A DNA stretch of 64,000 nucleotides from Chroococcidiopsis sp. CCMEE 29 (GCF_023558375.1 NZ_CP083761.1:5652411-5716410), one strand, 5' to 3'. Positions 16,902-27,759 are shown, numbered from the stretch's first letter. Made by a program: numbers and translations. Notes: a model not told the origin generated them from the sequence alone.

Positions 16902-18431
16902 TTAAACGGCTTCCTTCTTACGGGTGGTCAAGTCACCCACTTTCTGGAAGACACCGAACTCGACCTGCTCTTCCAGGTCTGGATCAACACCAGCAAACAC
17001 ATCTCGGAAGATTGTCCGAGAGCCATGCCAGATATGTCCAAAGAAGAATAGCAGGGCAAACACAGCGTGTCCAAAGGTAAACCACCCTCGGGGACTGGTG
17101 CGGAAAACACCATCCGAGTTTAAAGTTTCCCTATCAAAGTCAAAGATTTCACCCAGTTGGGCGCGGCGAGCATACTTCTTCACACTCGCTGGATCTTCAA
17201 AGGTCTGACCATCCAAAGCACCACCGTAGAAGCTGGCTGTTACACCAGTTTGCTCAAAGCTGTACTTTGATTCTGCCCGACGGAACGGAATATCTGCCCG
17301 CACAATTCCATCCTTGTCGGTTAAGAGCACTGGGAAGGTTTCAAAGAAGTTGGGCATACGACGAACGGTCAACTCTCGACCTTCGCCATCTGTAAATACA
17401 GCGTGACCCAACCAAGCCTGAGCAATCCCATCTCCTTTATCCATCGGACCTACACGGAACAAGCCACCTTTGGCAGGATTGTTGCCGATGTAGTCGTAAA
17501 AGGCGAGTTTTTCTGGGATTTCTGACCAGGCTTCAGACAAAGTTGCACCTTCGGCAACGCTCGCTTGAACACGCCGGTCAATTTCCTGTTGGAAATAATT
17601 CTGATCCCACTGATAGCGGGTAGGACCAAACAGTTCAATCGGCGTGGTGGCATGACCGTACCACATCGTACCAGCAACGACGAAAGCAGCAAAGAAGACC
17701 GCTGCAATACTACTGGAAAGTACGGTTTCAATATTCCCCATCCGCAACGCTCTGTAAAGCCGTTCGGGCGGTCGAACTGTTAGGTGGAATAACCCAGCAA
17801 TAATTCCGACCACTCCTGCTGCAATATGGTGAGCGACAACCCCACCCGGGTTAAAGGGGTTAAAGCCAGCGGGTCCCCACTCCGGTGCAACGGGTTGGAT
17901 GCTGCCGGTTAAACCATAGGGGTCAGAAACCCACATTCCAGGACCAAACAAACCAGTCAGGTGAAAAGCACCAAAGCCAAAGCAGAGCAGACCAGACAAA
18001 AACAAATGGATGCCAAACATTTTTGGCAAGTCTAGGGCAGGTTCACCGGTGCGGGGGTCTCTAAAGAGTTCCAAATCCCAGTAAACCCAGTGCCAGACGG
18101 CAGCTAGGAACAACAATCCAGAAAGGATAATGTGGGCACCGGCAACCCCTTCAAAAGACCAAATACCCGGATTGGTTGCGGCACCGCCAGTAATATTCCA
18201 ACCGCCCCAAGATTGAGTTACACCCAAGCGAGCCATGAACGGCAACACAAACATTCCTTGCCGCCACATGGGGTTGAGAACCGGATCGCTAGGGTCAAAA
18301 ATCGCCAGTTCGTAGAGAGCCATCGAACCAGCCCAGCCTGCCACGAGGGCAGTATGCATCAAATGTACAGAAATCAGTCGCCCTGGGTCATTCAGAACGA
18401 CTGTGTGTACTCGGTACCAGGGTAGTCCCAT
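16902..18431 (-). CDS. psbB: Photosystem II CP47 chlorophyll-binding protein
   Basis: This 509-residue protein begins [20 protein letters not shown], the invariant CP47 start. It has six membrane helices with chlorophyll-ligand His residues (e.g. [40 protein letters not shown]) and the large lumenal loop between helices 5 and 6. Full length, no defects seen. It is the inner antenna that passes energy to the PSII reaction centre. Confidence 0.99.
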   Translation of the reverse strand: MGLPWYRVHTVVLNDPGRLISVHLMHTALVAGWAGSMALYELAIFDPSDPVLNPMWRQGMFVLPFMARLGVTQSWGGWNITGGAATNPGIWSFEGVAGAHIILSGLLFLAAVWHWVYWDLELFRDPRTGEPALDLPKMFGIHLFLSGLLCFGFGAFHLTGLFGPGMWVSDPYGLTGSIQPVAPEWGPAGFNPFNPGGVVAHHIAAGVVGIIAGLFHLTVRPPERLYRALRMGNIETVLSSSIAAVFFAAFVVAGTMWYGHATTPIELFGPTRYQWDQNYFQQEIDRRVQASVAEGATLSEAWSEIPEKLAFYDYIGNNPAKGGLFRVGPMDKGDGIAQAWLGHAVFTDGEGRELTVRRMPNFFETFPVLLTDKDGIVRADIPFRRAESKYSFEQTGVTASFYGGALDGQTFEDPASVKKYARRAQLGEIFDFDRETLNSDGVFRTSPRGWFTFGHAVFALLFFFGHIWHGSRTIFRDVFAGVDPDLEEQVEFGVFQKVGDLTTRKKEAV

Positions 18432-18630
18432 CGACTACGCTCCTCCTCGATGAGTTTATGTCTACAAGGCAATTTTTCAGCTTTTTGTTATTGCCATATG
18501 CTGACCATCGTCACAGTTGTCTTTTTTAAGTCAAACAGCGTTGGTGGTTTAGCAATGGGAATGCAATACAAAAATGAGAATTATTAAAAAAGTGTAACTA
18601 TATGAGGGAACCGAATGCAAGCCAAATCTA

Positions 18631-18741
18631 AGGAAGCAGGGGAAGCAGAAATAGTTTTGAGTTTTGAATTTTGAGTTACACAGGCTTGTTTAATTCAAAC
18701 CTCAAAATTTAGCACTCAAAGTTGGAGCGAAGTGACTCGCC
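18631..18741. repeat. Dispersed repeat, copy 1
   Basis: The block AGTTTTGAGTTTTGAATTTT, GAGTTACACAGGC, TTTAATTCAA and GGAGCGAAG occurs here and at 19470-19563 with few changes. Within each copy the TTTTGAG/CTCAAAA parts form an imperfect inverted repeat. Each copy lies just 3' of a minus-strand gene, so it may act in 3'-end formation. The remaining bases up to 18431 are the psbB upstream region. Confidence 0.6.
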
Positions 18742-18758
18742 CTTCTTCGGGTCCCCTA

Positions 18759-19094
18759 CTATTGAACCACAGATTGGATAGTTTTCAGTTGGCATACTGC
18801 CTCTGCTGCACCGAGTCGCTCGATTACCTGTTCGGCATTAATCAGCCGTTTTAGCACAACTTGACCAATTACCTGAGCAGCTAAATCCTTTTGAACTGGA
18901 GCAATCGGTCTTACCTCCACTGTTAAAACTACGTCTTCGACTCGGTAAAGCCACAATTTTTCAGTTGCTTCTACTAGACAAAGGTTAATTCGCTCAATAG
19001 TCGGTTGGCGTCTCCAGGCTGTTTCGTTCCACAGACCATCAGATGCCCACACTCTACCTACCGTCCATCCTTCAGTCAGAAAGAAATATTTCAC
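18759..19094 (-). CDS. Conserved cyanobacterial hypothetical protein, 111 aa
   Basis: No family name is known to me. The protein starts MKYFFLTEGWTVGRVWASDG and is rich in aromatic residues in the first 60, with no signal peptide or membrane segment. The second half (QVIGQVVLKRLINAEQVIER) looks helical and amphipathic. ATG start, normal codon use, 110 bases from the next gene. Confidence 0.65.
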   Translation of the reverse strand: MKYFFLTEGWTVGRVWASDGLWNETAWRRQPTIERINLCLVEATEKLWLYRVEDVVLTVEVRPIAPVQKDLAAQVIGQVVLKRLINAEQVIERLGAAEAVCQLKTIQSVVQ

Positions 19095-19204
19095 AATCTT
19101 CCTTCTTGAGCTATTAGATTTGGAACTTGCTGTTCACGATAGCGCGAAAAGTCCTGTGGAGGTAACACGCCGATGCCTTTTGGGGCAGTAGTGGAGTTGG
19201 TACA

Positions 19205-19420
19205 CTAAACACCCTTTTCTAAGTCATCATCTTCAGTGAGATCCCATAATTGGGCATCGGTAGCGAGTTCGCTTAGTTCACTAAAGAGAATCTGTAGCTC
19301 GCCCAATGGTGTCTGTCTATAGGGTAAGGCGGCGAGTTTTTCTTTACCCAGCTTACGTTCACGGGCTTCGGCATCCTCAATGGCTTTGATGCAAATCGCT
19401 TGAAGTTCAGAAAGTTTCAT
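19205..19420 (-). CDS. Small hypothetical protein, 71 aa
   Basis: Starts MKLSELQAICIKAIEDAEAR and is highly charged and probably helical; the C-terminus is acidic (DLTEDDDLEKGV). There is no recognisable domain. Same strand as the flanking genes. Size and composition fit a regulatory or antitoxin-like protein, but no partner gene is seen. Confidence 0.55.
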   Translation of the reverse strand: MKLSELQAICIKAIEDAEARERKLGKEKLAALPYRQTPLGELQILFSELSELATDAQLWDLTEDDDLEKGV

Positions 19421-19469
19421 TTAATTCAATTGAAAATTCACAATTACAATCTCGTCCGGAAAAGGGGCT

Positions 19470-19563
19470 AGGGAGCAGGGGGAGTAGGAATAGTTTTGAG
19501 TTTTGAATTTTGAGTTACACAGGCTGTTTAATTCAACACTCAAAACTGGAGCGAAGCGACTCA
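19470..19563. repeat. Dispersed repeat, copy 2
   Basis: Second copy of the element at 18631-18741, including the G-rich lead (GGGAGCAGGGGGAG), the TTTTGAG/TTTTGAA run and GGAGCGAAGCGACTCA. It directly abuts the 3' end of the methyltransferase gene. Confidence 0.6.
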
Positions 19564-19567
19564 CCCC

Positions 19568-20233
19568 TCACTTAGTCGCCACACCGATAATTTGCGGGCT
19601 AACAATTGGAGGCACGGCGGGAGCCCGAAAATGCTGGTATTTCACGCTCTTAAAACCAGCATTCTCCAGTGCAACCCAGGTTTCACGGTCAGGGTGGCAA
19701 CCGTCAGCAAGCGCTTTCCAGATCGGTCGGATGCCACTTTGGACTCGTCGCAACCAAGTTCCCTGCGGCGCGGCGACGTGTTCCAGGAAAAAGAAACGCC
19801 CACTAGGCTTGAGAATCCGCCGGATTTCTTGCAGAGTTCCAGGTAGATCGGCGACAGAACACAGAACCAGACTACTGACGACGGCATCCACGCTGTTATC
19901 ATCAACTTTCAGGTGTTCAGCGGTTCCACTGCGAATATCGATGTTGATGCCGAGTCGCTCTGCTTCTTGTTTCAAATACGGGTGCATAAATGGGTTAGGT
20001 TCAATTCCAATCCAATGGATGTTTTGCGGGTAATAGCGCAGGTTAGGACCACTTCCAGGACCGATTTCTACAACATCACCGTCGTGTAGATCGGAAAATA
20101 GAGACTGCTTGCGATCGCTCACCGCACGCTCGTAGTCATCATTTGCTCCGTGAGCCATTACCCAGGCAAACAGACGTTTGTACCAGTCTGGGCTGCTTTG
20201 ATGTTGTGATTCTAGAGAATTCTTCTCAATCAT
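19568..20233 (-). CDS. Class I SAM-dependent methyltransferase
   Basis: A 221-residue protein with the Rossmann SAM-binding motif VVEIGPGSGPNLRYYP at about 55-70, an acidic residue after the second strand (WIGIEPNPFMHPYL), and motif IV VDAVVSSLVLCSVADLPGTL. It resembles the UbiE/METTL7-like methyltransferase group. Substrate unknown; the LEHVAAPQGTW segment is typical of that group. Confidence 0.82.
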   Translation of the reverse strand: MIEKNSLESQHQSSPDWYKRLFAWVMAHGANDDYERAVSDRKQSLFSDLHDGDVVEIGPGSGPNLRYYPQNIHWIGIEPNPFMHPYLKQEAERLGINIDIRSGTAEHLKVDDNSVDAVVSSLVLCSVADLPGTLQEIRRILKPSGRFFFLEHVAAPQGTWLRRVQSGIRPIWKALADGCHPDRETWVALENAGFKSVKYQHFRAPAVPPIVSPQIIGVATK

Positions 20234-20286
20234 CTATTCTTAGCCTTCAACTATCGTTCGCTATCAGGTGATGGTGCGTTAATACC

Positions 20287-20547
20287 TCAGGCGTGGAGAT
20301 TGGCTTGTTCTTGCAGCCAAGGATCTACAGGTTGTCCATCGCGGCGACGTAGTTCAATTTCAATTGCTATTACCTGATCTGACCCAGGTGGAGCGGGTTT
20401 TTGATGGAAAATAATCTCATAGTCCGCTGGATTGTGATTACGCTCCTTCAACCAATCTTGCACTTTGATCGTGGCGAAGAATGATTGCCCCTGCTCAAAC
20501 AGGCGGGTCACCTGCATCTGTAGCGTGTAAGGATTTAATCTACCCAT
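20287..20547 (-). CDS. Conserved hypothetical protein, 86 aa
   Basis: Starts MGRLNPYTLQMQVTRLFEQG. It is a compact soluble protein with a mixed alpha/beta look and no membrane segment or Cys motif. The spacing to the upstream USP gene is 140 bases. I cannot assign a family. Confidence 0.6.
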   Translation of the reverse strand: MGRLNPYTLQMQVTRLFEQGQSFFATIKVQDWLKERNHNPADYEIIFHQKPAPPGSDQVIAIEIELRRRDGQPVDPWLQEQANLHA

Positions 20548-20687
20548 TGTTACTCTCTGTTTTATGAATGGCGATCGCTCTGTTACTAATTTTCAATTAG
20601 TCAAATACTTTAGTTCATCAGGATTAATGCCCCATTCTCTTGGGAAAGACTATTTGTTATATTTTTTCTACTGAATTACTTCCTTCT

Positions 20688-21119
20688 TCATCTAGCTGCT
20701 GAAGCCTTACCTTGAACAACTAAAACCGAACAAGGAGCATGGCGGACGACATGGCTACTGACACTGCCCAATAAAGCTTCTGTTAGTCCTTTGTAGCCTC
20801 TGCGACCCAGCACAATCAAATCTGCCCCCCAGCTTTGGGCTGCATCGCAAATTGTTCCTCCTGCTCCTCCTACGCGGTAGCTAGATTCTGTCGCAATTCC
20901 TTGCTCTTTTGCCTCTTGTTGATATTTCTGCAATAATTCTTTGGCTTGTTCTGTTTTCGTCTCTATTTGAGATGGGTACGTGAGTCTTGTTCCTAGTTCA
21001 ATGCCATGGAATACCATTAAGCTAGCTGACTCTTTTTTAGCTAACTCTAAAGCCTGCTTAAACACTGCTGTTGCTTGGGGCGATCCATCAATAGCAACCA
21101 AAATTTTTTGAAAACCCAC
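20688..21119 (-). CDS. Universal stress protein (UspA family)
   Basis: I place the start at GTG 21117-21119 because GGAGGT lies 6 bases upstream; the longer frame begins with TTG inside this ribosome-binding site. The 143-residue protein has KILVAIDGSPQATAVF at the N-terminus and the ATP-binding signature GRRGYKGLTEALLGSVSSHV followed by CSVLVVQ. It is a single-domain, ATP-binding-type USP. Confidence 0.9.
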   Translation of the reverse strand: MGFQKILVAIDGSPQATAVFKQALELAKKESASLMVFHGIELGTRLTYPSQIETKTEQAKELLQKYQQEAKEQGIATESSYRVGGAGGTICDAAQSWGADLIVLGRRGYKGLTEALLGSVSSHVVRHAPCSVLVVQGKASAAR

Positions 21120-21223
21120 GATTACCTCCAAAGTTCAATTACCGCGTTTTGTCTATCACTGTCCTAACTGTTATTGACCAGGATAAAACTACAATTGAAT
21201 ACCTTTTCCTGAGATACTCTGAG

Positions 21224-21442
21224 CTACTCCCTCAAACACCGCATACAAATAGGGAATATTGCCACAAGCGCGATCGCCTCAACCAGAAATTGGAATTGCA
21301 AAGGGGTTAAGGCAAAACCCCAGATCAGCAAAATCGCTCCAGTTACTCCAGAGGCAACACGATAAACTTCATCTTTGGATCTCAGACCTACCCAGATAAT
21401 CCCTACACCAACTGCCAGTAGAATCAAGTAAGTTGCGGTCAT
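21224..21442 (-). CDS. Small membrane protein, 72 aa
   Basis: Starts MTATYLILLAVGVGIIWVGL and contains two or three hydrophobic helices (1-20, 32-48, 50-66). It is conserved-looking with ATG start, but I do not recognise a family. Confidence 0.55.
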   Translation of the reverse strand: MTATYLILLAVGVGIIWVGLRSKDEVYRVASGVTGAILLIWGFALTPLQFQFLVEAIALVAIFPICMRCLRE

Positions 21443-21509
21443 TTTCCTTAGCTGAATCGCAGAATTATCTCAATTAATTTGTGGGGTAGGACATACCCAT
21501 CCTACATCA

Positions 21510-24155
21510 TCAATTTTTCCTCAAGGCAGCTTGCAACTGGCTACGAGCGCTTTCCAACGCTGCTGGTAACTTACCAGCATCGCGTCCACCCGCTTGAGCC
21601 AGATTTGGTCTTCCACCGCCACCACCACCACAGATTTTGGCGATCGCGCCAATAAATTTTCCTGCTTGCAACCCCTGCTTATTGACATCTGGACTGAAAG
21701 CTGCTACTAAACTAACTTTCCCAACTTCAGGAACTGAACCCAATACTACAGCACCGTTACCCAGTTTCTGCAATAATCTTTCAGCTGCTGTCTTCAAGGA
21801 TTCTGCATCAACATCTTCCATCTGGGTAACCAGGAGCTTGTAATCACCGACTGACTCAGCTTGATTCAGCAGCTGTTCAGATTTAGCTAGGGCAAGTTCT
21901 GACTTGAGGGTGTCCAGCAGCTTTTGAGTGTTTCTAAGTTCGGCTTGCAACCCAGTAACTCGCTCAGGTAGTTCTTCGGGTTTAACCTTAAACCGATCGC
22001 TCAATTCCCGCACTACGCGATCGCGTACATTCAAGTAATCCAAAACAGCGGGTCCCGCCACGGCTTCAATCCGTCGCACTCCAGAGGCAATACCAGTTTC
22101 GGAAATAATTTTGAGAATCCCAATCTCCGCGGTGTTGCTGACATGAGTGCCGCCGCATAGTTCCATCGACACGCCAGGGATATCCAGCACCCGTACTTCA
22201 TCACCATATTTTTCCCCAAACATGGCGATCGCACCCTTAGTCTTGGCTTCAGCAAGTGGCATCACTTCTGTTTGAGCAGTATGTGCCTCGGCAATCCAGG
22301 TATTAATTTGCTCCTCGATTTGTTGTAACTCTTCTGGTGTCACGGATCGAGGGCAGTTGAAGTCAAAACGTAGGCGGTCAAAAGCAACAAGCGATCCCGC
22401 TTGCGAAATCGAATCATCAACAATTCTTTTCAATGCTGCTTGCAACAAGTGGGTGGCTGTGTGGTGCGCTTGAGCGCGACGACGACAGGCGCGGTCAATT
22501 TGAGCACTGACCCGATCGCCGACTCGCACGGTGCCGCGTTCAATCCGTCCGAAATGAACAAAGAAATCCGATTCTTTCTTCACATCTTCAACTCGAACTA
22601 AGACGGCATCGCCAGAGATGTAGCCGCGATCGCCGATTTGTCCTCCTGACTCAGCATAGAACGGAGTTTTGTCAAGGACAATTTGCACTTCTGTCCCAGC
22701 TTCCGCTGCCTCTACTGATGTGCCACTGACAAGTAGGACTTCGACTTCAGCGTTCGCGGTAGGTTGGATATAACCCAAAAACTCGGTGGTATGAATATGT
22801 TCAGCTAGCTTGTCTAGAGAACCCTGCACCGTTAAATCAATCGTTTCGTGGGCTTCCTTGGCTCGTTCTACCTGCTTTTGCATTTCCGCCTCGAATCCTG
22901 CCACATCGACTGTGAGATCGTTTTCAGCAGCGATTTCCTGTGTTAGTTCCAAGGGGAAACCGTAAGTATCATAGAGTGTAAAAGCGCTCTCACCACTAAT
23001 CTGCCCCTGACTTTGCTGTTTAACTTGCTCGATGATTTCTTCCAGCAGTTTCTCGCCTCTTTCCAGAGTTTTGAGGAAACGAGTTTCTTCTTGTTGCAGT
23101 TCGGCTTTAATTTGTGCTTCCCGTATACGCACATTGGGGTATGCAGATTCGGACAGCGCGATCGCCGTCTCTGCCACTTGCGGCGTAAATTCCTGTTGAA
23201 TTCCAATCAATCGCCCATGCCGCACAACGCGACGAATTAGCCGCCGCAAAACGTAACCCCGTCCCCCGTTTGCTGCTCGAATTTCATCAGCAATCATGTG
23301 GACGACGGCACGGATGTGATCGCCAATCACTTTCAGGGAAACTTTAGTTTTCTCGTCGCTCTTGGCATAGTCAATCCCAGCAATCTCAGCCGCTGTTTTG
23401 AGAATGGGGAAAATTAGATCGGTTTCATAGTTGTTGGGCACTTCTTGCAGGATTTGCGCCATCCGTTCCAATCCCATCCCGGTATCAATATTCTTGCTTT
23501 GCAGGGGTGTGAGGTTGCCGTCTGCATCCCGGTTGTATTGCATGAACACCAGGTTATAAAATTCGATGAACCGGGTGTCATCTTCTAAGTCAATATTTTC
23601 GTCGCCTCTTTCTGGGTGGAAGTCGTAGTAAATTTCTGAGCAGGGACCGCAAGGACCAGTCGGACCAGATGCCCAAAAATTGTCATCTTCGCCCATGCGC
23701 TTGATTCGCGCTTCTGGAACGCCAATTTTGTCGCGCCAAATTGCATAAGCTTCGTCGTCTTCCTCAAAGACACTCACAATCAGGCGTTCTGGAGGTAAGC
23801 CAAAAACTGCAGTTGACAGTTCCCATCCCCAGGCGATCGCTTGCTGTTTGAAGTAATCTCCAAAGCTGAAGTTACCCAGCATTTCAAAGAAGGTGTGATG
23901 CCGTGCCGTGCGTCCCACATTTTCAATATCATTGGTGCGGATACATTTTTGGGATGTGGTGGCGCGCTGGAATTCCGGCTGTCGCTGTCCCAAAAAGATC
24001 GGCTTGAATGGCAACATCCCAGCGATCGTCAGCAGCACAGTGGGATCTTCTGGCACCAGGGAGCCACTGGGAAGAATTTGATGTCCTCGTTGAGCATAAA
24101 AATCGAGGAATTTTTGCCGAATTTCGTTACCGCTGAGGTACTGGAGAGAAGGCAT
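21510..24155 (-). CDS. alaS: Alanine--tRNA ligase
   Basis: An 881-residue protein beginning [20 protein letters not shown]. The class II catalytic core holds [20 protein letters not shown] and the motif 3 region [12 protein letters not shown]. The editing domain has the zinc-binding HHTATHLL and CGGTH. The C-terminal Gly-rich C-Ala domain has [18 protein letters not shown]. Full length, single copy here. Confidence 0.98.
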   Translation of the reverse strand: MPSLQYLSGNEIRQKFLDFYAQRGHQILPSGSLVPEDPTVLLTIAGMLPFKPIFLGQRQPEFQRATTSQKCIRTNDIENVGRTARHHTFFEMLGNFSFGDYFKQQAIAWGWELSTAVFGLPPERLIVSVFEEDDEAYAIWRDKIGVPEARIKRMGEDDNFWASGPTGPCGPCSEIYYDFHPERGDENIDLEDDTRFIEFYNLVFMQYNRDADGNLTPLQSKNIDTGMGLERMAQILQEVPNNYETDLIFPILKTAAEIAGIDYAKSDEKTKVSLKVIGDHIRAVVHMIADEIRAANGGRGYVLRRLIRRVVRHGRLIGIQQEFTPQVAETAIALSESAYPNVRIREAQIKAELQQEETRFLKTLERGEKLLEEIIEQVKQQSQGQISGESAFTLYDTYGFPLELTQEIAAENDLTVDVAGFEAEMQKQVERAKEAHETIDLTVQGSLDKLAEHIHTTEFLGYIQPTANAEVEVLLVSGTSVEAAEAGTEVQIVLDKTPFYAESGGQIGDRGYISGDAVLVRVEDVKKESDFFVHFGRIERGTVRVGDRVSAQIDRACRRRAQAHHTATHLLQAALKRIVDDSISQAGSLVAFDRLRFDFNCPRSVTPEELQQIEEQINTWIAEAHTAQTEVMPLAEAKTKGAIAMFGEKYGDEVRVLDIPGVSMELCGGTHVSNTAEIGILKIISETGIASGVRRIEAVAGPAVLDYLNVRDRVVRELSDRFKVKPEELPERVTGLQAELRNTQKLLDTLKSELALAKSEQLLNQAESVGDYKLLVTQMEDVDAESLKTAAERLLQKLGNGAVVLGSVPEVGKVSLVAAFSPDVNKQGLQAGKFIGAIAKICGGGGGGRPNLAQAGGRDAGKLPAALESARSQLQAALRKN

Positions 24156-24352
24156 GGGTGTTTATTAGGGGCGAGGGGCGAGGGATTTGAAGCCAGGGCT
24201 TGTCTGTCAATTTCATCAACTATTCTTGCATTTTGGTTTGGGTTATAGCTACTTGGGTTGAGATGATCCCGCTGAGGGGTTATGAGCGATCGCACTCAGC
24301 TCAGTAGAATGAAACTTTAATAACTATTCCAGGTATACTCACTGGTTTTACT

Positions 24353-24556
24353 ATGGCACTCAAACTCAAAGTTCCCAATATTATGTGTTCTGACTGTGCA
24401 CAAACAATCACCGAATCCATCACCACGATGGAACCAGATGCAAAGGTGGATGTAGATGTACAAGCTAAAACGGTCAGTGTAGAATCAGCAGCTTCTGAAG
24501 AGACAATTAAACAGGCGATTACGGCTGCTGGTTATACAATTGAAGGCTATCAATAA
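24353..24556 (+). CDS. Heavy-metal-associated domain protein (copper chaperone-like)
   Basis: A 67-residue HMA domain: MALKLKVPNIMCSDCAQTIT, with the CSDC metal-binding pair at 12 and 15, and the ferredoxin-like beta-alpha-beta pattern to IKQAITAAGYTIEGY. By family it binds Cu(I) or another soft metal and hands it to a P-type ATPase. No ATPase gene is in the window. It converges with infC. Confidence 0.85.
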   Translation: MALKLKVPNIMCSDCAQTITESITTMEPDAKVDVDVQAKTVSVESAASEETIKQAITAAGYTIEGYQ

Positions 24557-24636
24557 AAGAGGCTATAAGGAGAGTCGGGGAACTTTAAGCAATCCTTCCC
24601 TTCCCTATCTCTCCTAAAAGTTTCCCCTTACTCCGG

Positions 24637-25164
24637 TTATTTCTTTGGAGAGATGAGCATCATCATATTTCGCCCTTCTTTTTTGGGCGCTTGCTGCACT
24701 TCTCCAAAGTTCTGTAAGTCGGTTGCCATCCGGTTTAACAGTGTTTCGGCTAAGTCGCTGTGTTGAATCTCGCGACCCCGGAACATAACTGTCGCTTTCA
24801 CCTTATCGCCATCCTTAAGAAAGCGCTCGGCTTGATTGACACGCACTTGATAGTCATGCTCCTCAATCTTGTAGCGCATCTTGACTTCTTTGACGTCAGC
24901 AGTGTGCTGTTTTTTTCGGGCTTCCCGCGCTTTCTTTTCCTGCTCAAACTTATACTTGCCGTAGTCCATGATCCGGCAAACAGGTGGGTCAGCCTTGTCG
25001 CTGAGCAGAACTAAGTCGAGTTCTTTTTCCTCTGCTAGTTGCAGCGCCTCTGGGGGCGTTAAGATGCCCAACTGTGCTCCGTCAGTATCAATGACCCGGA
25101 TTTTCGGGAAGCGAATTCGTTCGTTAATTTGGGGTAGATCGCGAGTTCTTCTTTTCTCTATCAC
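24637..25164 (-). CDS. infC: Translation initiation factor IF-3
   Basis: A 175-residue protein with the N-domain ([20 protein letters not shown]) and the C-domain ending [17 protein letters not shown]. Full length for cyanobacterial IF-3. The start is GTG at 25164; rare start codons are known for infC and serve autoregulation in E. coli. No rpmI/rplT follows here, unlike the enterobacterial operon. Confidence 0.95.
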   Translation of the reverse strand: MIEKRRTRDLPQINERIRFPKIRVIDTDGAQLGILTPPEALQLAEEKELDLVLLSDKADPPVCRIMDYGKYKFEQEKKAREARKKQHTADVKEVKMRYKIEEHDYQVRVNQAERFLKDGDKVKATVMFRGREIQHSDLAETLLNRMATDLQNFGEVQQAPKKEGRNMMMLISPKK

Positions 25165-25527
25165 AGGCGTTAAAAATCAATGGCAACTGTTTGTTAAAAG
25201 CCTAGCTTTGCTTCCAGCTTGAGCGATTATTTGACTCAATCAACCAACATTAGTTCCTAGAGTGCTTAGCAGCTCTAAGGCAGAAGTGGTGCTTTCGTCG
25301 TTAATCCATACCAAACAGATAGCTTTCTTTGTACTTGCAATTCAAGATAGCACTTTTTTTTGCTATCTAGGGGTGGGGAAATTCCTCTATTTACGAACAA
25401 TGAAAGCGTGATCCTCCGCGATCGCACTTGTCTTACCAGTACCAATCATAAGTTCACCCCTGAGCCAGAAACAAATCGTTAGAATACAATAGAGATTCTG
25501 TAACTCTTTTTATTAAAGGCAAGCGTG
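25165..25527. other. Divergent intergenic region, infC / alpha-beta hydrolase
   Basis: No ORF is supported. It holds a run of T with CTATCT repeats near 25345-25370 and one GCGATCGC. Promoters for infC (leftward) and the hydrolase (rightward) should be here, but I cannot point to convincing -35/-10 pairs. Confidence 0.4.
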
Positions 25528-26481
25528 ATGATCTCCCAGCACTGGCAGCAAAGGGTTGGCAGTCAAAGAGACTGGGTTTGGCGTGGCTGGCAAACTCGCT
25601 ACACTTACATCCGCCCTGATCAACCTCGTCAAAAGACAACACCGCTGATCTTATTGCACGGCTTTGGCACGTCAATTGGGCACTGGCGACAAAATTTAGC
25701 GGTATTGGGTGAGTATCACACTGTTTATGCGCTGGATATGTTGGGGTTTGGCGGTTCTGAGAAAGCGCCAGTTAGCTACAAGGTAGAGCTGTGGGTAGAA
25801 CAAGTTTATGACTTCTGGCGCACGTTTATCAGGCAACCTGTAGTTCTAGTCGGCAATTCGATTGGCTCACTAGTTTCCTTAGCCGCAGCAGCTAGGCATC
25901 CAGATATGGTACAAGGGGTTGTGATGATGAGTCTACCTGACCCATCATTAGAGGCAGAAGCTATTCCTGCGTTTTTGCAACCTGTGGTGGCGGCAGTTAA
26001 ATGTGTTGTTGCTTCTCCAGCTGTTCTCAAAACCCTATTCCGGCTAGTTCGCAGACCATCGATAGCTCGTCGCTGGGCATCACTTGCCTATGCTAACCCA
26101 GCTGCCGTCACCGATGAACTGATAGAAATTTTAATTGGTCCGGCTCAAGACCGGGGTTCTGCCCAAGCGTTTTACGCTACTGTCAAAGCAGTGACTAGCG
26201 CCGAATCGGGTCTCAGCGTCAAAACAGTGTTACCAACTCTGGAAATCCCCATCTTGCTGATTTGGGGTCAACAAGACCGGATGGTTCCCCCAGTGTTTGC
26301 CCGTCAATTTGCTAATTACAATCCTAATGTGCAGCTATTAACGCTAGAAAATGCAGGTCATTGTCCCCATGATGAATGCCCTGAGCTAGTCAACCCAGCA
26401 ATTTTGACATGGATTGATAAGTATTTTAACGGTGCTAATGGCTCAGCAGCTGGGTTAGTGCCCATCGTTCAAAAAGTCTGA
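25528..26481 (+). CDS. Alpha/beta-fold hydrolase
   Basis: A 317-residue protein with LILLHGFGTSIGHWRQNLAV (oxyanion-hole HGFG), the nucleophile elbow VVLVGNSIGSLVSLAAAA (Ser in GNSIG), an Asp in LLIWGQQDRMVPP, and the catalytic His in ENAGHCPHDECPELV. The fold matches proteobacterial and plant-type hydrolases of the pheophytinase/MhpC group. Substrate unknown. ATG at 25528 was preferred to the GTG just before it. Confidence 0.88.
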   Translation: MISQHWQQRVGSQRDWVWRGWQTRYTYIRPDQPRQKTTPLILLHGFGTSIGHWRQNLAVLGEYHTVYALDMLGFGGSEKAPVSYKVELWVEQVYDFWRTFIRQPVVLVGNSIGSLVSLAAAARHPDMVQGVVMMSLPDPSLEAEAIPAFLQPVVAAVKCVVASPAVLKTLFRLVRRPSIARRWASLAYANPAAVTDELIEILIGPAQDRGSAQAFYATVKAVTSAESGLSVKTVLPTLEIPILLIWGQQDRMVPPVFARQFANYNPNVQLLTLENAGHCPHDECPELVNPAILTWIDKYFNGANGSAAGLVPIVQKV

Positions 26482-26521
26482 ACTAGTTTCATCCTGCTAG
26501 TGCCAAGATTTATAGCGCTGA

Positions 26522-26553
26522 CAAAAAATTCTCTACTGAACCCAGCAGAGAAT
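26522..26553 (-). terminator. Rho-independent terminator of the BON-domain gene
   Basis: On the minus strand ATTCTCTGCTGGGTTCAG, TAGAGAAT forms a stem with AGAGAAT/ATTCTCT arms and is followed by six T. It is 40 bases past the BON gene stop and also separates it from the converging hydrolase gene. Confidence 0.75.
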
Positions 26554-26592
26554 CGTGAGATCGTCTATAGAGGGAGCTTTTTATCCAATCAG

Positions 26593-26937
26593 CTAGCCAA
26601 TTGTGACTTGGTTAGTCTCAACACCAGTTGCGCCTTGAACACCCCGAGCCACAGAAACCATTTTATTCAAAATTTGTTGGTCGGGAACTTTGCCTTTCAA
26701 CACTACAGTGCTACCTGCCTGAGCGACATAGAGTGTCTCTATATCATCCAGCGTCGGGTCTTGATCAAACGCTAAGGCAACTCGCTTTGCTAGTCCACTT
26801 TGGTCATATTCTCCATTTAATCCCATACGCTCTGGAGGAATTGACTGAGTGGCGGTAGAAGGTTGTTGAGCCTGACTAGGGTTTACTTGTGCTGTTTGAG
26901 GTTTTTGGATTCCAAAAAGTCTTTTTAACCAACTCAT
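26593..26937 (-). CDS. BON domain-containing protein
   Basis: A 114-residue protein with a Gln/Pro-rich first 40 residues and a BON domain at about 45-114 (LAKRVALAFDQDPTLDDIET; VVLKGKVPDQQILNKMVSVA; GVQGATGVETNQVTI). BON domains bind phospholipid or mediate envelope interactions. No signal peptide is visible; N-terminal MSWLKRLFGIQKP resembles a membrane-associating amphipathic helix. Confidence 0.82.
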   Translation of the reverse strand: MSWLKRLFGIQKPQTAQVNPSQAQQPSTATQSIPPERMGLNGEYDQSGLAKRVALAFDQDPTLDDIETLYVAQAGSTVVLKGKVPDQQILNKMVSVARGVQGATGVETNQVTIG

Positions 26938-27201
26938 ACGACGTTTTTTGTCCTATTGTTTTCATCTAGCCCTATTTAAATCTGATATTTGCAAAGCTAC
27001 CCTCTACCCACGAAAAGAGATGTAGATAGACCATTAGGTATAGTCAGGCTTTTTAGCCAATCTAGCCAAATCTCACTCTTCACCTCTAATTTTTTCAAGT
27101 AATAAAGCGAGAAGACAGGATAAAATATAAGGCTAAACTAGTTAATAATTTGTAGCATTACGCGAGCGTGGATTAAGGCATCCTAGCCTTTGTTGGCAAC
27201 C

Positions 27202-27720
27202 ATGAAACATACCCTTTCTGTTCTAGTGGAAGATGAAGCGGGAGTTCTCACCCGCATTGCTGGTTTGTTTGCCCGTCGTGGCTTTAATATTGAGAGCCTG
27301 GCTGTTGGTGAAGCTGAACAGGGGGGGGTATCCCGGATAACGATGGTTGTCCCTGGCGATGATAGGGTGATTGAACAACTCACCAAGCAACTGTACAAAT
27401 TAGTTAATGTCCTTAAGGTGCAAGACATCACAGAAATTCCTTGCGTGGAACGAGAGTTGATGTTGCTTAAGGTGAATGCAACTAGCTCGAACCGTGCAGA
27501 AATTGTTGAAATTGCTCAAATTTTCCGAGCGCGGGTTGTAGACGTGGCAGAAGACTCTCTTACCTTGGAAGTGGTGGGAGATCCCGGAAAAATGGTTGCG
27601 ATCGTGCAGGTATTGCAGAAATTTGGGCTGCGCGAAGTTGCTCGTACTGGTAAAATTGCCCTGACCCGCGAGTCAGGCGTAAATACAGAGTTGCTCAAGT
27701 CCCAAGAAGCAAAGGTTTAG
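27202..27720 (+). CDS. ilvN: Acetolactate synthase regulatory (small) subunit
   Basis: From ATG 27202, [20 protein letters not shown] opens an ACT domain (about 1-75), followed by the C-terminal ALS_ss domain ([20 protein letters not shown]). 172 residues, normal for IlvN/IlvH. It confers valine feedback on the catalytic subunit, which is not in the window; note that ScyA at 41048 is an IlvB homologue but is a pathway-specific enzyme. Confidence 0.95.
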   Translation: MKHTLSVLVEDEAGVLTRIAGLFARRGFNIESLAVGEAEQGGVSRITMVVPGDDRVIEQLTKQLYKLVNVLKVQDITEIPCVERELMLLKVNATSSNRAEIVEIAQIFRARVVDVAEDSLTLEVVGDPGKMVAIVQVLQKFGLREVARTGKIALTRESGVNTELLKSQEAKV

Positions 27721-27759
27721 GTGTTTTAATCATTAATTGATAGCGAGTAACCTTTCTAC

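Noticed and set aside
19503..20033. 176-aa plus-strand ORF over the methyltransferase
   Set aside because: Antisense shadow; the minus-strand frame has clear SAM-binding motifs.
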